Of a DNA stretch of 64,000 nt, positions 1 to 8,662 are shown in pieces. The position numbers and the translations under genes are program-made. The stretch lies in assembly GCA_947290775.1 (NCBI GenBank), contig CAMYPM010000003.1, positions 62,001 through 126,000 on the forward strand, given 5' to 3'. The notes under the pieces are model-generated. The model did not search any database. It saw only the letters and a list, made by a program, of their open reading frames with translations, and was not told the origin of the DNA. The DNA is from an uncultured Bacteroidales bacterium. Lineage in GTDB: Bacteria > Bacteroidota > Bacteroidia > Bacteroidales > Porphyromonadaceae. How positions within the stretch are numbered: the stretch's first letter is position 1; each line of letters opens with the position of its first letter.

Positions 1-1
1 C

Positions 2-1777
2 AAAGTCGAGCCCTGCATCGTGATGTTTGATGATAATTTAGAAGGCGGTAAGATGAAAGCATATTATCTTAAAGACGAAGGATTCAGCGGATATAAAGAG
101 GTCTATATTAAGTCTGGAGACGAAGTCCCCTCCGGTACCGAAATGACCTTTGAAGTTACGCTTAACGAAGGCTTTGAATTAGACCATTGGGAAGTAAATG
201 ACGAAAAGAAAGCATGCGACAAATACAATCCCCTTCGCCTTGCCAATCTCGTTATTACGGACAATACCTATGTACATCCCGTATATAAAGCCAAGCAAAA
301 GCCTCAGTACAAGGTAAGCTTTACTGCTGACAACGAGTGGGGCTCGCTTAAAGCGTTCTACTACGATAAAGGCAAAAAATACGATGTAAGCCCGGAACAG
401 ACGGTTATTGAAGGCACTTTTGTGGAGTTTATTGCTACCCTCAAGGAGGATTATGTAATCGATTCCTGGACTTGCAACGGAGAACCTTTAGCCGCCGCCG
501 ATAATCTCAAGCCGGCAGTTACCGTTAAAGCGGATTCTCGCATAGAAGCTCAATATCACAAAATCGTGAAGTACGCCGTAAACTACGAGGCAACCTCCGA
601 AAAAGGCTCTGTTAAGGCTACCTATCTGAAGAACACAAACTTCCAATACATAGCTACGCTCATTGCTTCTGGTGATATGCTCCCTGCGCAAACGAAAGTT
701 ACGTTCGAAGCGACTCCTCTGGAGGGATACGAATTCGATTACTGGACTTTGAACGGACAAAAGGCTGTTGAATCGGAAAAAACGAAGCTCGAAGGTACCA
801 AAATGATTATCACTTTGGAGCAAAACGTAACTGTAGCTGCCTTCTTCAAAGGGGATGGTCCCAAGTCATACGGCATTGACATTGCAGGAATTCCGGTTAC
901 TTCCGCCAACGTTGAACAGCTCGATAGGCTGGAAGGCGTATCGGTAGGTGACGAAGGCTATATCCGCTATGATGCAGAGACACGCAAACTATCACTCAAG
1001 AATGTAACTCTGGAAGCCCCATCGGCCCTGCTTTTCGCTAAAAGTAACGATAACTTTACCGTGGAACTATCCGGAACCAACAACTTAACGGGACAGCTCT
1101 CCACGGAAAGCAATCTGACCATTATGGGACAGGGCAAGATGCTCGTTGCCAACGAGGAACGTTCCGGTATCTCCGTAGGTAGTGGAGCTTCGCTCGTGAT
1201 AAAGGGCAAAGAGTGCTTTGTGGAGGTGAAAACCACTTCCGAAACCGGTGTGGGAGCCATTCACGGAGTGTGGAGTGCAGGATGCACGTTACGTATCGAA
1301 GATGCTTCTGTTAATGCCGAATCGGTTGTTTCCGGTACTGCGGAAGTGCCGTTCCCTTATGCAATTGGCGGATTTAAGCAGATAGAGCTTGTACGCGCCA
1401 AGGTTTCTGTTCCCGAAGAGGGTGTGGCCGGCAATCATTCCTTTACCTTCGGAGGCACGGACTACACCCTCGCGTTTGTACTTGACAAGGCGAACAAGCC
1501 GGCATCCTTGGTCAAGATAAATTACCGCACCGAAGCTTTGGATGCATGCAACAATGCTGCCTTTATCGCCTATCCCAATCCCTTTACAGACCGTATCGTC
1601 ATAAAGGTGCCGGAACAAGCTGTGGGACAAACGGCATTCCTGACCAACATGCGCGGAGAAACAATGAAGCAGGTCAGGCTGCTTGATGCTACAACCGTTA
1701 TTGATGCGGAATCCGTTCCCTCGGGAATCTATCTCCTACGCATAAACGAGTACACGCAACTGCTCGTCAAGGAATAA
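2..1777 (+). CDS. T9SS-exported protein with InlB-type B repeats, 5' end outside window
   Basis: The reading frame is open to the left edge, so the start codon and signal peptide lie upstream; the GTG/ATG codons at 20-25 fall inside a repeat and are not a convincing start. About three and a half copies of an ~85-residue module follow (pattern Y-x-V-x-F/Y ... GS-x-KA-x-Y ... V-x-F-x-A-x-L-x-x-G/D-Y-x-I/F-D-x-W), resembling divergent InlB B-repeats of surface proteins. A beta-rich middle region comes next. The last ~80 residues form a T9SS type A sorting domain (YPNPF at its start, then a SGIYLL motif near the end), which directs export across the outer membrane and surface attachment after cleavage. 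A hairpin terminator follows. Substrate or adhesion partner is unknown. T9SS export is well supported; the repeat name is inference from pattern. Confidence 0.85.
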   Translation, partial: KVEPCIVMFDDNLEGGKMKAYYLKDEGFSGYKEVYIKSGDEVPSGTEMTFEVTLNEGFELDHWEVNDEKKACDKYNPLRLANLVITDNTYVHPVYKAKQKPQYKVSFTADNEWGSLKAFYYDKGKKYDVSPEQTVIEGTFVEFIATLKEDYVIDSWTCNGEPLAAADNLKPAVTVKADSRIEAQYHKIVKYAVNYEATSEKGSVKATYLKNTNFQYIATLIASGDMLPAQTKVTFEATPLEGYEFDYWTLNGQKAVESEKTKLEGTKMIITLEQNVTVAAFFKGDGPKSYGIDIAGIPVTSANVEQLDRLEGVSVGDEGYIRYDAETRKLSLKNVTLEAPSALLFAKSNDNFTVELSGTNNLTGQLSTESNLTIMGQGKMLVANEERSGISVGSGASLVIKGKECFVEVKTTSETGVGAIHGVWSAGCTLRIEDASVNAESVVSGTAEVPFPYAIGGFKQIELVRAKVSVPEEGVAGNHSFTFGGTDYTLAFVLDKANKPASLVKINYRTEALDACNNAAFIAYPNPFTDRIVIKVPEQAVGQTAFLTNMRGETMKQVRLLDATTVIDAESVPSGIYLLRINEYTQLLVKE

Positions 1778-1804
1778 CCCTAAGGGGCACATCTTAGCAT
1801 TAGA

Positions 1805-1848
1805 GAAGGCAATGCGGGGGTATCTTCCGGATTGCCTTCTTCCTATTC
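1805..1848 (+). terminator. Terminator of the T9SS cargo gene
   Basis: GAAGGCAAT at 1805-1813 pairs with ATTGCCTTC at 1831-1839 around a 17-nt loop, and a T/C-rich stretch follows. It lies 28 nt after the stop codon. Confidence 0.6.
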
Positions 1849-1854
1849 TTGACC

Positions 1855-1878
1855 AGCTCGTTCCAGATGGAACGAGCT
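1855..1878. repeat. Perfect 10-bp inverted repeat
   Basis: AGCTCGTTCC and GGAACGAGCT are separated by 4 nt. Neither strand has a T tract next to it, so this is not a standard intrinsic terminator. It may be a second transcript-end hairpin or a protein-binding palindrome. Confidence 0.5.
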
Positions 1879-2183
1879 CTCCTGAGTACAGTATGAGAAA
1901 ATATTCCCCTACGACTCCATAATAACCCTGTACCTTTTGCGCTACAGAGCTCCTTCTTTCACTTTCTCTTCCAACTCTTTGCCGATACCTTTGCGCTAAT
2001 ATCAATCTACCCATTCGTACCCATTCGGCCACTTAAACGTCCGTTGTCGGGGACTGCTTCCTATTCTCTTGATTGTTGCTTCGAGGCTTTACGACCATTG
2101 GTACGTACCTTTTCTACAAATCATTAAAAGGATTTATTGAGGATGTACATACAAAATGGTTGAGGGGATACGTATGTTTGTGT

Positions 2184-2233
2184 GATCGGAACTTATCGGA
2201 GTTTATCAAAACCTATCAGAGTTTATCGGGATG
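2184..2233. repeat. Degenerate 10-bp tandem repeat, five units
   Basis: Five consecutive 10-bp units resemble TATCGGAGTT (GATCGGAACT, TATCGGAGTT, TATCAAAACC, TATCAGAGTT, TATCGGGATG). The pitch is one helical turn. The repeat lies in the 564-bp gap between two convergent genes, where otherwise only terminator hairpins are seen. Confidence 0.45.
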
Positions 2234-2284
2234 GATTGGTGGTGTTGGCGGCAATGCTCGGTAGGTGCCTTTGCTAAAGAATAA

Positions 2285-2311
2285 GGGAGGGCTTCCGGTG
2301 GAAGCTCTCCC
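2285..2311 (-). terminator. Terminator of the fimbrillin-like gene
   Basis: GGGAGGGCTTCC and GGAAGCTCTCCC form a 12-bp stem with one mismatch and a 3-nt loop. On the minus strand it is followed by a T-rich tail. It lies ~30 nt past the stop of the minus-strand gene. Confidence 0.7.
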
Positions 2312-2341
2312 TTGTACGATTAGATGCTGTGTAACCGACTA

Positions 2342-4264
2342 TTACTTGCGGGCACCCGTGAATTGGATGTCGTCAAGTGTACGGTACCAAATATTGTTGA
2401 AAGAGCCACTGGCAACGAATACGCCCGTGATGGAACCATTTCCTCCTGGTCTTGCATCGCTTTTCCATGGTGCAAATTTGCTTGTTTCTGCAGAAATGCC
2501 TGAAGTTCCATCCGCTTCGCTCTTTTCAAGTTTGCCATGGAAAGTTCCTTTATCCGGCATGGGGTTATATACGCTCCCTTCCTTCCAACCGGAGAACTGC
2601 ACGTCGCGAAGTGTAACTAAGCGGTTATTCATCTCTGTCCGACGGGCAAGGAGTTCTTCCGGAGTGTCAAATACGATAGGCTTAAGAACGAATTCTTCGT
2701 CAGTGATTACAAGATCGTTTATTGAAAGGCTGAGTTGCTGAGTCGAATTATAAAGAGTAAATGATTTGTCCTTCAGATTGATTGAGATAATCTTGTTCAT
2801 CGGGATAGATTCATTCATCTCCTTTGTTGCCTTTTCTTTAAGCCGAACCATTACTCCCGCTTTACTATCGCCTAAATAGAGGTTAGATAAGCTGTTCATA
2901 TTGTCCTTCCCACTGATACGCACAACACGAATTGTTACATCCTCTGTGACCGTTCCGGCACCGGGATATTTAGCTAGTATTGCAGCTAATCCACCATCTA
3001 ATTCTTTATTGGGTTCTTCTGACTTTCCGGCCTGCTTGACGGTGAATGTGAAAGTCTTACTTTCTTCTCCACGTGTCTTTGTCGCAACGGTGTAAGTTAT
3101 TGTGATAATGGCAGTCCTTTCAGTAGCAGTAGTATTTGCCTTTATGTCAAGCTTCAGATTTTCACCTTCTTTAGTAGCTACTACAGCACTTTCGTTAGAA
3201 GACTGTACGGTCCAGCTTGCTGCATTAGTAACGACAGGATAGTTTTTTGTAGCGGCTTCTGCGCCTACTTCCATAGTTTCGCCTGCTTGAATACCTGTGA
3301 TAGTAAGCGTAGAGGAGGTTTTTTCGTCCGGAGTAAGTTCTCCATTGATAGGTTCAACGTCATTCCAGTCTGTGATCGTACCATTTAAGCCCGGCACCTC
3401 AACGAGAGACTCGCCTTGAAGCTTTAGTACAAATGAAATGCGCTTCCCATTAATAAACTCAGTATTTGCAGGAATGTTGTAGGAATATTGTTTACCAGCA
3501 ATTGTAGCAATTATTTTACCATCGGATAGAGTTTGAGGTAATACGTAGGCATTGAATTGGGCCGGGGTTTTAGTGCTTTCACTAAGATTCATATCAGCCT
3601 GGGTATTGATGTTGCTGAACGAGCCGTTAGCTAATGCGAAAGTGCCTTTTGTATTGAACCCTTCAACCTTAATGGTAGCACCCGGAAGCGGGTTATTAGC
3701 TACGTCTCTTAGCTCTATACGGACAGCAGAGAGTACGTGACGGAAAGTGAGTACCAGCTGACCGATAGTTGCTGTACTATTTTTCTCTTTTAAATTATTG
3801 CTATAAAGCAGATCTAGTCCGGGCTGTTCGCCTGCTGTGTTAATGGTGATGGTTCTATCGGCAGATACGGGAGTGGCTTGTGGCCAAAAGGCGATAAAGT
3901 CCACTTTGGCTTCGTTCTTGGGGAAGAACATTTTGTCGGCATCTGTCGCAGCTTTAAATTGTTGCGTTCCATCACCACCGGTGGCAGTAGTATATACCTT
4001 ATTGTCTGCGTAGAGTTGTTCGGGAGTGGCTTGATCAAGGGCTACTCCGGAGGCAACCATGTAAACCCCAATTTTATCGTTCGCTTCCCAAGTGGCATCA
4101 TATGCCTTGAGAGGATTAGTGCGAATATTGGAGCTAAGTGTAATAGGTTGATCGCCAACCATGATTGTGTCGCGAGGGCATACTCCTTTGTCTGAATTAC
4201 AAGACGAGAATGCAGCAACGACCGCTAATGCGGTTAGTGAAGTACGAAAGAATGATTTCATCAT
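2342..4264 (-). CDS. Fimbrillin-like lipoprotein with BACON-like and DUF5689-like domains
   Basis: A 640-residue surface lipoprotein. The signal peptide ends in a lipobox (AAFSSC, Cys at about residue 22), so the product is lipid-anchored after export. Residues ~30-310 resemble the Mfa-like/fimbrillin family of Bacteroidales pili (pattern W-x-x-N-D-K-I-G-V-Y-M near residue 60; YVLPQ-x-L near 240). Residues ~325-415 look like a BACON-type Ig domain (ASWTV at the start, VKQAG at the end). Residues ~420-640 match DUF5689, a C-terminal module of Bacteroidota surface lipoproteins. No usher or other fimbrial subunit lies nearby, so it may be an orphan pilin or a carbohydrate/surface-binding lipoprotein. 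The family is probable; the role is inference. Confidence 0.75.
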   Translation of the reverse strand: MMKSFFRTSLTALAVVAAFSSCNSDKGVCPRDTIMVGDQPITLSSNIRTNPLKAYDATWEANDKIGVYMVASGVALDQATPEQLYADNKVYTTATGGDGTQQFKAATDADKMFFPKNEAKVDFIAFWPQATPVSADRTITINTAGEQPGLDLLYSNNLKEKNSTATIGQLVLTFRHVLSAVRIELRDVANNPLPGATIKVEGFNTKGTFALANGSFSNINTQADMNLSESTKTPAQFNAYVLPQTLSDGKIIATIAGKQYSYNIPANTEFINGKRISFVLKLQGESLVEVPGLNGTITDWNDVEPINGELTPDEKTSSTLTITGIQAGETMEVGAEAATKNYPVVTNAASWTVQSSNESAVVATKEGENLKLDIKANTTATERTAIITITYTVATKTRGEESKTFTFTVKQAGKSEEPNKELDGGLAAILAKYPGAGTVTEDVTIRVVRISGKDNMNSLSNLYLGDSKAGVMVRLKEKATKEMNESIPMNKIISINLKDKSFTLYNSTQQLSLSINDLVITDEEFVLKPIVFDTPEELLARRTEMNNRLVTLRDVQFSGWKEGSVYNPMPDKGTFHGKLEKSEADGTSGISAETSKFAPWKSDARPGGNGSITGVFVASGSFNNIWYRTLDDIQFTGARK

Positions 4265-4407
4265 ATTATATAGAATTGGTCTTCTTCTAATTCTCTTCTA
4301 TCTATATTTGGTATTATTTATTCCGGCTACATAATTTGGGGAAGGTTAATCTCTCTAATTGATTACTCGATAGTATAATTTAGATGTGTTTACCCACCCT
4401 TCAATTG

Positions 4408-4415
4408 CAAATGTA
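4408..4415 (-). promoter_or_regulatory. -7 box for the fimbrillin-like gene
   Basis: Minus-strand TACATTTG fits TAnnTTTG. A TTTG at 4441-4444 (minus) lies 25 nt upstream as a loose -33 element. It implies a 5' leader of ~140 nt. Confidence 0.5.
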
Positions 4416-4567
4416 CATGATATAAATTAAATGTCGGTTACAAAGCTCTTCGAAAAGTCTCATTAGGTAGCTAACACGCTAATGTATTTCTCTTATTCTT
4501 ACTCCTTATTATACCATCGCTTGATGAGTCTCATGGATTCAAAATTCTGTTGATGAATAATAATACG

Positions 4568-4575
4568 TACTTTTG
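4568..4575 (+). promoter_or_regulatory. -7 box for ung
   Basis: TACTTTTG fits TAnnTTTG, with TTG at 4550-4552 upstream. It sits upstream of the ATG at 4619 and excludes the in-frame start at 4550. Confidence 0.55.
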
Positions 4576-4618
4576 TACAAGTAGGAAGTATGGGTATAAA
4601 GAGAAGCAAAGCGCTATC

Positions 4619-5284
4619 ATGAATGTACATATCAATGAGGAGTGGAAAGAGCATCTTTGTAAAGAGTTTGATCGCTTTTATTTTCAAGAGCTTGTTTCCT
4701 TTGTAAAACACGCTTATGCAAGTGAAGAGTGTTATCCGCCCGGAAGGTATATTTTCCGTGCTTTTGATGAGACGCCTTTTAGTAGGGTAAAGGTGGTTAT
4801 CTTAGGTCAGGATCCTTACCATACTCCTGGAGCAGCAGAAGGGTTAGCATTTTCAGTTCCTCAAGATAAGCCGATTCCACCCAGCCTACGCAACATATTG
4901 AGTGAGATTGAGAAGGATACGGGTAACCCTTCAATCATTGTAGGAGGTCATTTAGGCCCGTGGGCGCAGCAAGGGGTACTATTGCTTAATAGTACGCTTA
5001 CCGTAGCGAAGGGACGAGCCGCCTCTCATGCCGGTCATGGCTGGGAGACTTTTACAGATGCTGCCATTAAGAGTCTGGCCACAGAGCGAAGTGGGTTGGT
5101 TTTTATGTTATGGGGGAGCTATGCGCAGCGTAAGATTGGCTTGATCCCAGAGGGACGGCACTTAATCCTATGTGCTCCACATCCCTCTCCGCTCTCTGCA
5201 TCGCGAGGTTTTTTCGGGTGCAAGCACTTTACGCAAGCCAATCAATATTTAGTGGCACAGGGTAAAGAGGCTATTTGTTGGTAG
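4619..5284 (+). CDS. ung: Uracil-DNA glycosylase
   Basis: Family 1 uracil-DNA glycosylase, 221 residues, close to the usual length. It excises uracil from DNA to start base-excision repair. The water-activating motif GQDPYH lies at residues 63-68 (catalytic Asp65), LLLNSTLTV at ~121-129, and the DNA-intercalation motif HPSPLS at 188-193. I chose the ATG at 4619 rather than the in-frame codon at 4550 because a promoter -7 box (4568-4575) lies between them and family members begin near this Met. It stands alone, divergent from the fimbrillin-like gene, with a 22-bp repeat array downstream. Confidence 0.95.
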   Translation: MNVHINEEWKEHLCKEFDRFYFQELVSFVKHAYASEECYPPGRYIFRAFDETPFSRVKVVILGQDPYHTPGAAEGLAFSVPQDKPIPPSLRNILSEIEKDTGNPSIIVGGHLGPWAQQGVLLLNSTLTVAKGRAASHAGHGWETFTDAAIKSLATERSGLVFMLWGSYAQRKIGLIPEGRHLILCAPHPSPLSASRGFFGCKHFTQANQYLVAQGKEAICW

Positions 5285-5339
5285 ATGTGCTTACTAATTG
5301 ATTTATAGTGCGTTAGGAGAAATAGCAAGTGGGTTGAAA

Positions 5340-5427
5340 AAAGATATAGATGTTTCAAGTGAAAGATTAGAACCTTTTAGTTGAAACATCTATATGTTTT
5401 GATCAAAAGGTTCAGATAGTTTGAAAG
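5340..5427. repeat. 22-bp-pitch array A, four units
   Basis: Units at 5340-5361, 5362-5383, 5384-5405 and 5406-5427 begin AAAG, AAAG, AAAC and AAAG. In the first three a TTT run occupies positions 14-16; in the fourth it is shifted. Units 1 and 3 are inverted copies: 5339-5358 and 5381-5400 match 19 of 20 as reverse complements. GAACCTTTT at 5370-5378 also pairs with AAAAGGTTC at 5405-5413. The array lies between ung and rpsP and ends 24 nt before the rpsP -7 box. Confidence 0.75.
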
Positions 5428-5451
5428 AGAGGTTAATTCAAAATAATGTAG

Positions 5452-5459
5452 TACCTTTG
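5452..5459 (+). promoter_or_regulatory. -7 box for rpsP
   Basis: TACCTTTG fits TAnnTTTG, 42 nt before the rpsP ATG. The nearest TTTG upstream (5420-5423) is part of repeat unit 4 of array A, 28 nt away, longer than the usual spacing. Confidence 0.6.
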
Positions 5460-5501
5460 CCGAGCTATATAATAAAGAGAAACGAATAGAACAAGAGTTA
5501 A

Positions 5502-6095
5502 ATGGCAACTAAAATTAGATTGCAGCGCCACGGTCGGAAGGGATATCCCTTCTATCAGATTGTAGTGGCAGACAGCAGGGCTCCACGAGATGGAAAGTTT
5601 ATTGAAAGGATAGGCACGTATAACCCCAATACCAATCCTGCTACAGTAGATTTGAAGTTCGATAGAGCTCTTTATTGGCTTACTGTAGGTGCACAACCTA
5701 CCGATACTGCACGCAACATACTCTCTCGCGAGGGAGTGCTGCTGAAGAAGCATCTTTTAGGTGGTGTCCGGAAGGGCGCATTTGATGAAGCTGTGGCAGA
5801 GCAACGCTTTGAAGCTTGGAAAGAAAAGCGTCAGCAGCGTTTAGATACAGTACGTAGTAAGGACGAAGCAGCTAAGCGTGAAGAAGAAAAGAAGCGTTTG
5901 GCAGCTGAAGAAGAGATAAACAGAAAGAACGAGGAACTAATCGCTGAGCGCAAGCGCGCAGAAGAAAAGGCGAAGGAGGAAGAAGAGGCAGCAAAGCGTG
6001 CTGCTGAAGCCGAAGCACTTAGTGCTGAGGTAGCTCCTGCAGAAGAACCGGCAGCAGCTCCTGAGGCTGAAGCTACTGAAGCTACTGAAGCTTAA
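5502..6095 (+). CDS. rpsP: 30S ribosomal protein S16 with long C-terminal tail
   Basis: Residues ~1-90 are a typical S16 (start [20 protein letters not shown], then [18 protein letters not shown]), which binds 16S rRNA early in 30S assembly. A further ~105 residues follow, first Lys/Glu/Arg-rich and likely helical (coiled-coil-like), then an Ala/Glu/Pro tail ending in a TEATEA repeat. S16 is usually ~80-90 residues, and tails of this kind occur in Bacteroidota. The gene stands alone with its own promoter and a strong terminator, not in the rimM-trmD-rplS operon common elsewhere. Confidence 0.97.
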   Translation: MATKIRLQRHGRKGYPFYQIVVADSRAPRDGKFIERIGTYNPNTNPATVDLKFDRALYWLTVGAQPTDTARNILSREGVLLKKHLLGGVRKGAFDEAVAEQRFEAWKEKRQQRLDTVRSKDEAAKREEEKKRLAAEEEINRKNEELIAERKRAEEKAKEEEEAAKRAAEAEALSAEVAPAEEPAAAPEAEATEATEA

Positions 6096-6151
6096 AAAAG
6101 AAGAGTAAGCAGACCCATTCCTCTGCTTCTGTTTTGTAATATGAATTAAGC

Positions 6152-6186
6152 GAGACCCTTGCTTTTGTAGCGAGGGTCTCTTTTTT
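6152..6186 (+). terminator. Strong terminator after rpsP
   Basis: GAGACCCT at 6152-6159 pairs with AGGGTCTC at 6173-6180, and six T's follow. The T run ends 6 nt before the next start codon at 6193. Confidence 0.85.
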
Positions 6187-6192
6187 AATAGT

Positions 6193-7491
6193 ATGTCACA
6201 AGAAGATCCTTCTCCTCAGAGCGGTACATCTCAAAATATAGTAGAGATAACCCATGATGGAGCTATTGGCTATCGGGCATGGCGCTTTCCCTCCGGCTTA
6301 AGGCTTATTTATCGTCCGGACGATGAGCCTGTTGCCTACATGGGTTATATAGTGGCAGTCGGATCAGGCAATGACCCAATGCATTACCATGGAATGGCAC
6401 ACTTTATAGAGCATATGCTTTTCAAGGGGACCAAACTTCGTTCTGCGCGGGCTATTATTAATCGCATGGAAGAGGTTGGGGCGGACTTTAATGCCTACAC
6501 AACCAAGGAGGAAACCTTTATCTACACAGCTGCCCTTGCTGAGCATGCGCCTCGAGTGATTCAACTTATGACAGACGTAGTTAAGCACAGTACATTTCCA
6601 CTCGAAGAGATGGCCAAAGAGAAAAATGTAATTCTCGAAGAGCTGAATAGCTATAAGGACACTCCTTCTGAGATGATATTCGATGAATTTGAAAATCTAC
6701 TTTTCCATGCCACTCCTTTGGGGCATAATATATTAGGTACGGAGCGTTCTCTTGAGCGTATTACCAGAGAGGCGGCTCTGAACTTTATGAGTCAATACTA
6801 TCGAACAGAGAGAATGGTTTTCTGTATTAGAGGAAAAGTCCAATTGGATGCACTGTTTGATTATCTTCTCAAAGAATTTCCCCCATCAGTACAGAATAGG
6901 ACTTTGCAGAAGCAGCAAGAAATTCGTGTTAAGCCAATGCTTCGGGAGCGAGTAACTCATCGCTTCAATACGCATCAGGTGCATCGTGTAATGGGCTGTG
7001 AGGCTTACTCTTTATACGATAAACGCAGTTATGCATTGGCTTTACTAAATAACATTTTGGGAGGACGGGGAATGAATGCACGTCTTAACTTGATTCTCCG
7101 CGAAGATTTAGGGGTCGTTTACTCAGTAGAAAGTAACTACTCTCCCTATGCAACTACCGGTTGTTTTTCCATCTATTTCGGTGCTGCTAAAGAGCATTTA
7201 GAAGAAGCTACGGAGCGAGTGTGGAAAGAGCTGAGACGATTTATTAATGAACCAATCGAGGAGTCTGATTTACGAGCGGCATGCAGGCAAATAATGGGAC
7301 AGATGGCCGTAGCGGAAGATAATCGCGAGAATGCTTTCTTGGTCATGGGAAAAAGCTTTATGCTCTATAATCGTTATGAGTCAAGAGAAGAAGTGGCTGC
7401 ACATTATGCCGCTGTGTCGGCTGACGATATTGTTCAAGTGGCAAAAGAGCTATTTGGTGCTAACAAAATGCTTACTCTGACTTATCGATAA
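6193..7491 (+). CDS. M16 family zinc peptidase, single-unit form
   Basis: A 432-residue pitrilysin-type peptidase. The inverted zinc motif HFIEH is at residues 70-74, and the downstream zinc-ligand Glu lies in the LEELNSYKD stretch. The C-terminal half carries the second M16 fold, with a conserved GGRGMNARL-type loop. There is no signal peptide, so it is probably cytoplasmic, similar to YmxG/PqqL-type processing peptidases of unknown substrate. The start codon lies just after the rpsP terminator, with no room for a promoter or Shine-Dalgarno site, so expression needs read-through or an internal promoter. Family is sure; the substrate is not. Confidence 0.93.
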   Translation: MSQEDPSPQSGTSQNIVEITHDGAIGYRAWRFPSGLRLIYRPDDEPVAYMGYIVAVGSGNDPMHYHGMAHFIEHMLFKGTKLRSARAIINRMEEVGADFNAYTTKEETFIYTAALAEHAPRVIQLMTDVVKHSTFPLEEMAKEKNVILEELNSYKDTPSEMIFDEFENLLFHATPLGHNILGTERSLERITREAALNFMSQYYRTERMVFCIRGKVQLDALFDYLLKEFPPSVQNRTLQKQQEIRVKPMLRERVTHRFNTHQVHRVMGCEAYSLYDKRSYALALLNNILGGRGMNARLNLILREDLGVVYSVESNYSPYATTGCFSIYFGAAKEHLEEATERVWKELRRFINEPIEESDLRAACRQIMGQMAVAEDNRENAFLVMGKSFMLYNRYESREEVAAHYAAVSADDIVQVAKELFGANKMLTLTYR

Positions 7492-7610
7492 TCTCCTAAT
7501 TAGTGACCTTCGTATGAAATTCTCTCTGCGCAATCTTACTATTTACTATCATTTTTTGAACCTATCCTTCAAGTTTCAATGAACACAACTACTAGATAAC
7601 TACATACAAT

Positions 7611-8039
7611 ATGAAGCTTCCTAAAGACTATCTTTATACCTTAGAAATGAAAGTGCGTGATTACGAATGCGATTTACAGGGGGTGGTGAATAATGCGAAT
7701 TATCTGCATTACATGGAGCATACCCGGCATGAGTTTTTACTTACTTTGGACGAGGATTTTGAGTCACTTCACAAAGATGGAATTGATCTCTTTGTCAGAC
7801 GAGTTGAGGTGACTTATTTGCGTTCCTTAAGGAGTGGGGACCAATTTGTAAGCGGGCTTACTATGAGGCGAAGTGGAGCTAAATTGTGCTTTCAGCAAGA
7901 TATATTTCTAACAGATGGCACCCCCATTTCCAAGGGAATTGTAGAAGCTGTAGCTGTAGTAAATGGAACTATCTCAAGAGGTGAAATATTTGATCGATTA
8001 GTTGAGGTAGCAATACGTAAAGAAGGTGTAGCGGATTAA
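7611..8039 (+). CDS. Acyl-CoA thioesterase, hotdog fold (YbgC/FadM type)
   Basis: A 142-residue single-hotdog 4HBT-family protein that hydrolyses acyl-CoA thioesters. The catalytic-region signature D-x-x-G-x-V-N-N-A-x-Y is seen at residues ~22-32 (DLQGVVNNANY). Length and N-terminus (VRDYECD) fit YbgC/FadM relatives. It lies ~120 nt after the M16 peptidase with no promoter box I could recognise, so it may be cotranscribed. Substrate chain length cannot be read from the sequence. Confidence 0.88.
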   Translation: MKLPKDYLYTLEMKVRDYECDLQGVVNNANYLHYMEHTRHEFLLTLDEDFESLHKDGIDLFVRRVEVTYLRSLRSGDQFVSGLTMRRSGAKLCFQQDIFLTDGTPISKGIVEAVAVVNGTISRGEIFDRLVEVAIRKEGVAD

Positions 8040-8053
8040 TTTATAATTCTTCT

Positions 8054-8061
8054 TACCTTTG
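8054..8061 (+). promoter_or_regulatory. -7 box for the first GYF_2-CD225 gene
   Basis: TACCTTTG fits TAnnTTTG, 37 nt before the ATG. It lies inside a 7-bp inverted repeat (TTCTTAC at 8050-8056, GTAAGAA at 8066-8072), which could be an operator. Confidence 0.55.
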
Positions 8062-8098
8062 CTTTGTAAGAAGGACATAAAAAGCTAATTCTATTCAG

Positions 8099-8626
8099 AT
8101 GCAGTACTTTTACTATGTAAACGGCAGTCAGTATGGACCCGTTAGTTTGGATATTCTAAGGCAAAGAGGGATAACTTCCGACACTTTGGTGTGGAGAGAG
8201 GGACTAAGCACATGGGTAAAAGCTGGTGAGCTTCCGGAGCTAAGCAGTCTTTTCCAAAATAACAATGCCTCAGTGCAGCCTCCCTTCCCCCAGCAATCCT
8301 ATACTCAATATAATAATGCAAGTAGTGCGCAGTCTTACAATACACTACAGAACAAACCGATCAAGCCGGAGAATTATTTGGTTTGGGCCATATTGAGCAC
8401 TATATTTTGCTTTTTCCCCTTTGGTATTGTGGCTATTGTGATGGCTGCCGGAGTAGATGATGCCTATAATAGGGGTGACTATGAGGCTGCACAGCAGAAG
8501 AGTAAGAAAGCACGTATGTGGGCTATGTGGAGTGCTTTGACAAATGTAATTGTTCTGGTTGTCTACCTCATTGTGATCTTTTTTACTGTTTCCGGCGTGG
8601 CTCTGTTCGGAGCTGCTAATCTATAA
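8099..8626 (+). CDS. GYF_2-CD225 membrane protein, copy 1
   Basis: A 175-residue protein. Residues 1-52 form a GYF_2 domain (YYVNGSQYGP at the start, LVWREG, W near 38), a peptide-binding fold. A Gln/Ser/Pro linker follows. Two membrane segments at ~93-115 and ~140-165 flank a polar loop (YNRGDYEAAQQKSKKA), which matches the CD225/dispanin family that includes eukaryotic IFITM proteins. The membrane anchor is probably inner membrane with the GYF_2 domain in the cytoplasm. A paralogue follows 36 nt downstream in the same orientation. The molecular role of bacterial members is unknown. Confidence 0.85.
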   Translation: MQYFYYVNGSQYGPVSLDILRQRGITSDTLVWREGLSTWVKAGELPELSSLFQNNNASVQPPFPQQSYTQYNNASSAQSYNTLQNKPIKPENYLVWAILSTIFCFFPFGIVAIVMAAGVDDAYNRGDYEAAQQKSKKARMWAMWSALTNVIVLVVYLIVIFFTVSGVALFGAANL

Positions 8627-8662
8627 GAAATACTCAATTAGAACTTCAAATAAACATTATAT

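Noticed and set aside
1986..1993. Plus-strand TACCTTTG promoter-like box
   Set aside because: No gene or terminator follows in that direction, so it is probably chance.
2073..2264. 63-codon open frame in the 1778-2341 gap
   Set aside because: It starts with TTG, has no family likeness or ribosome site, and contains the 10-bp DNA repeat; I treat the region as non-coding.
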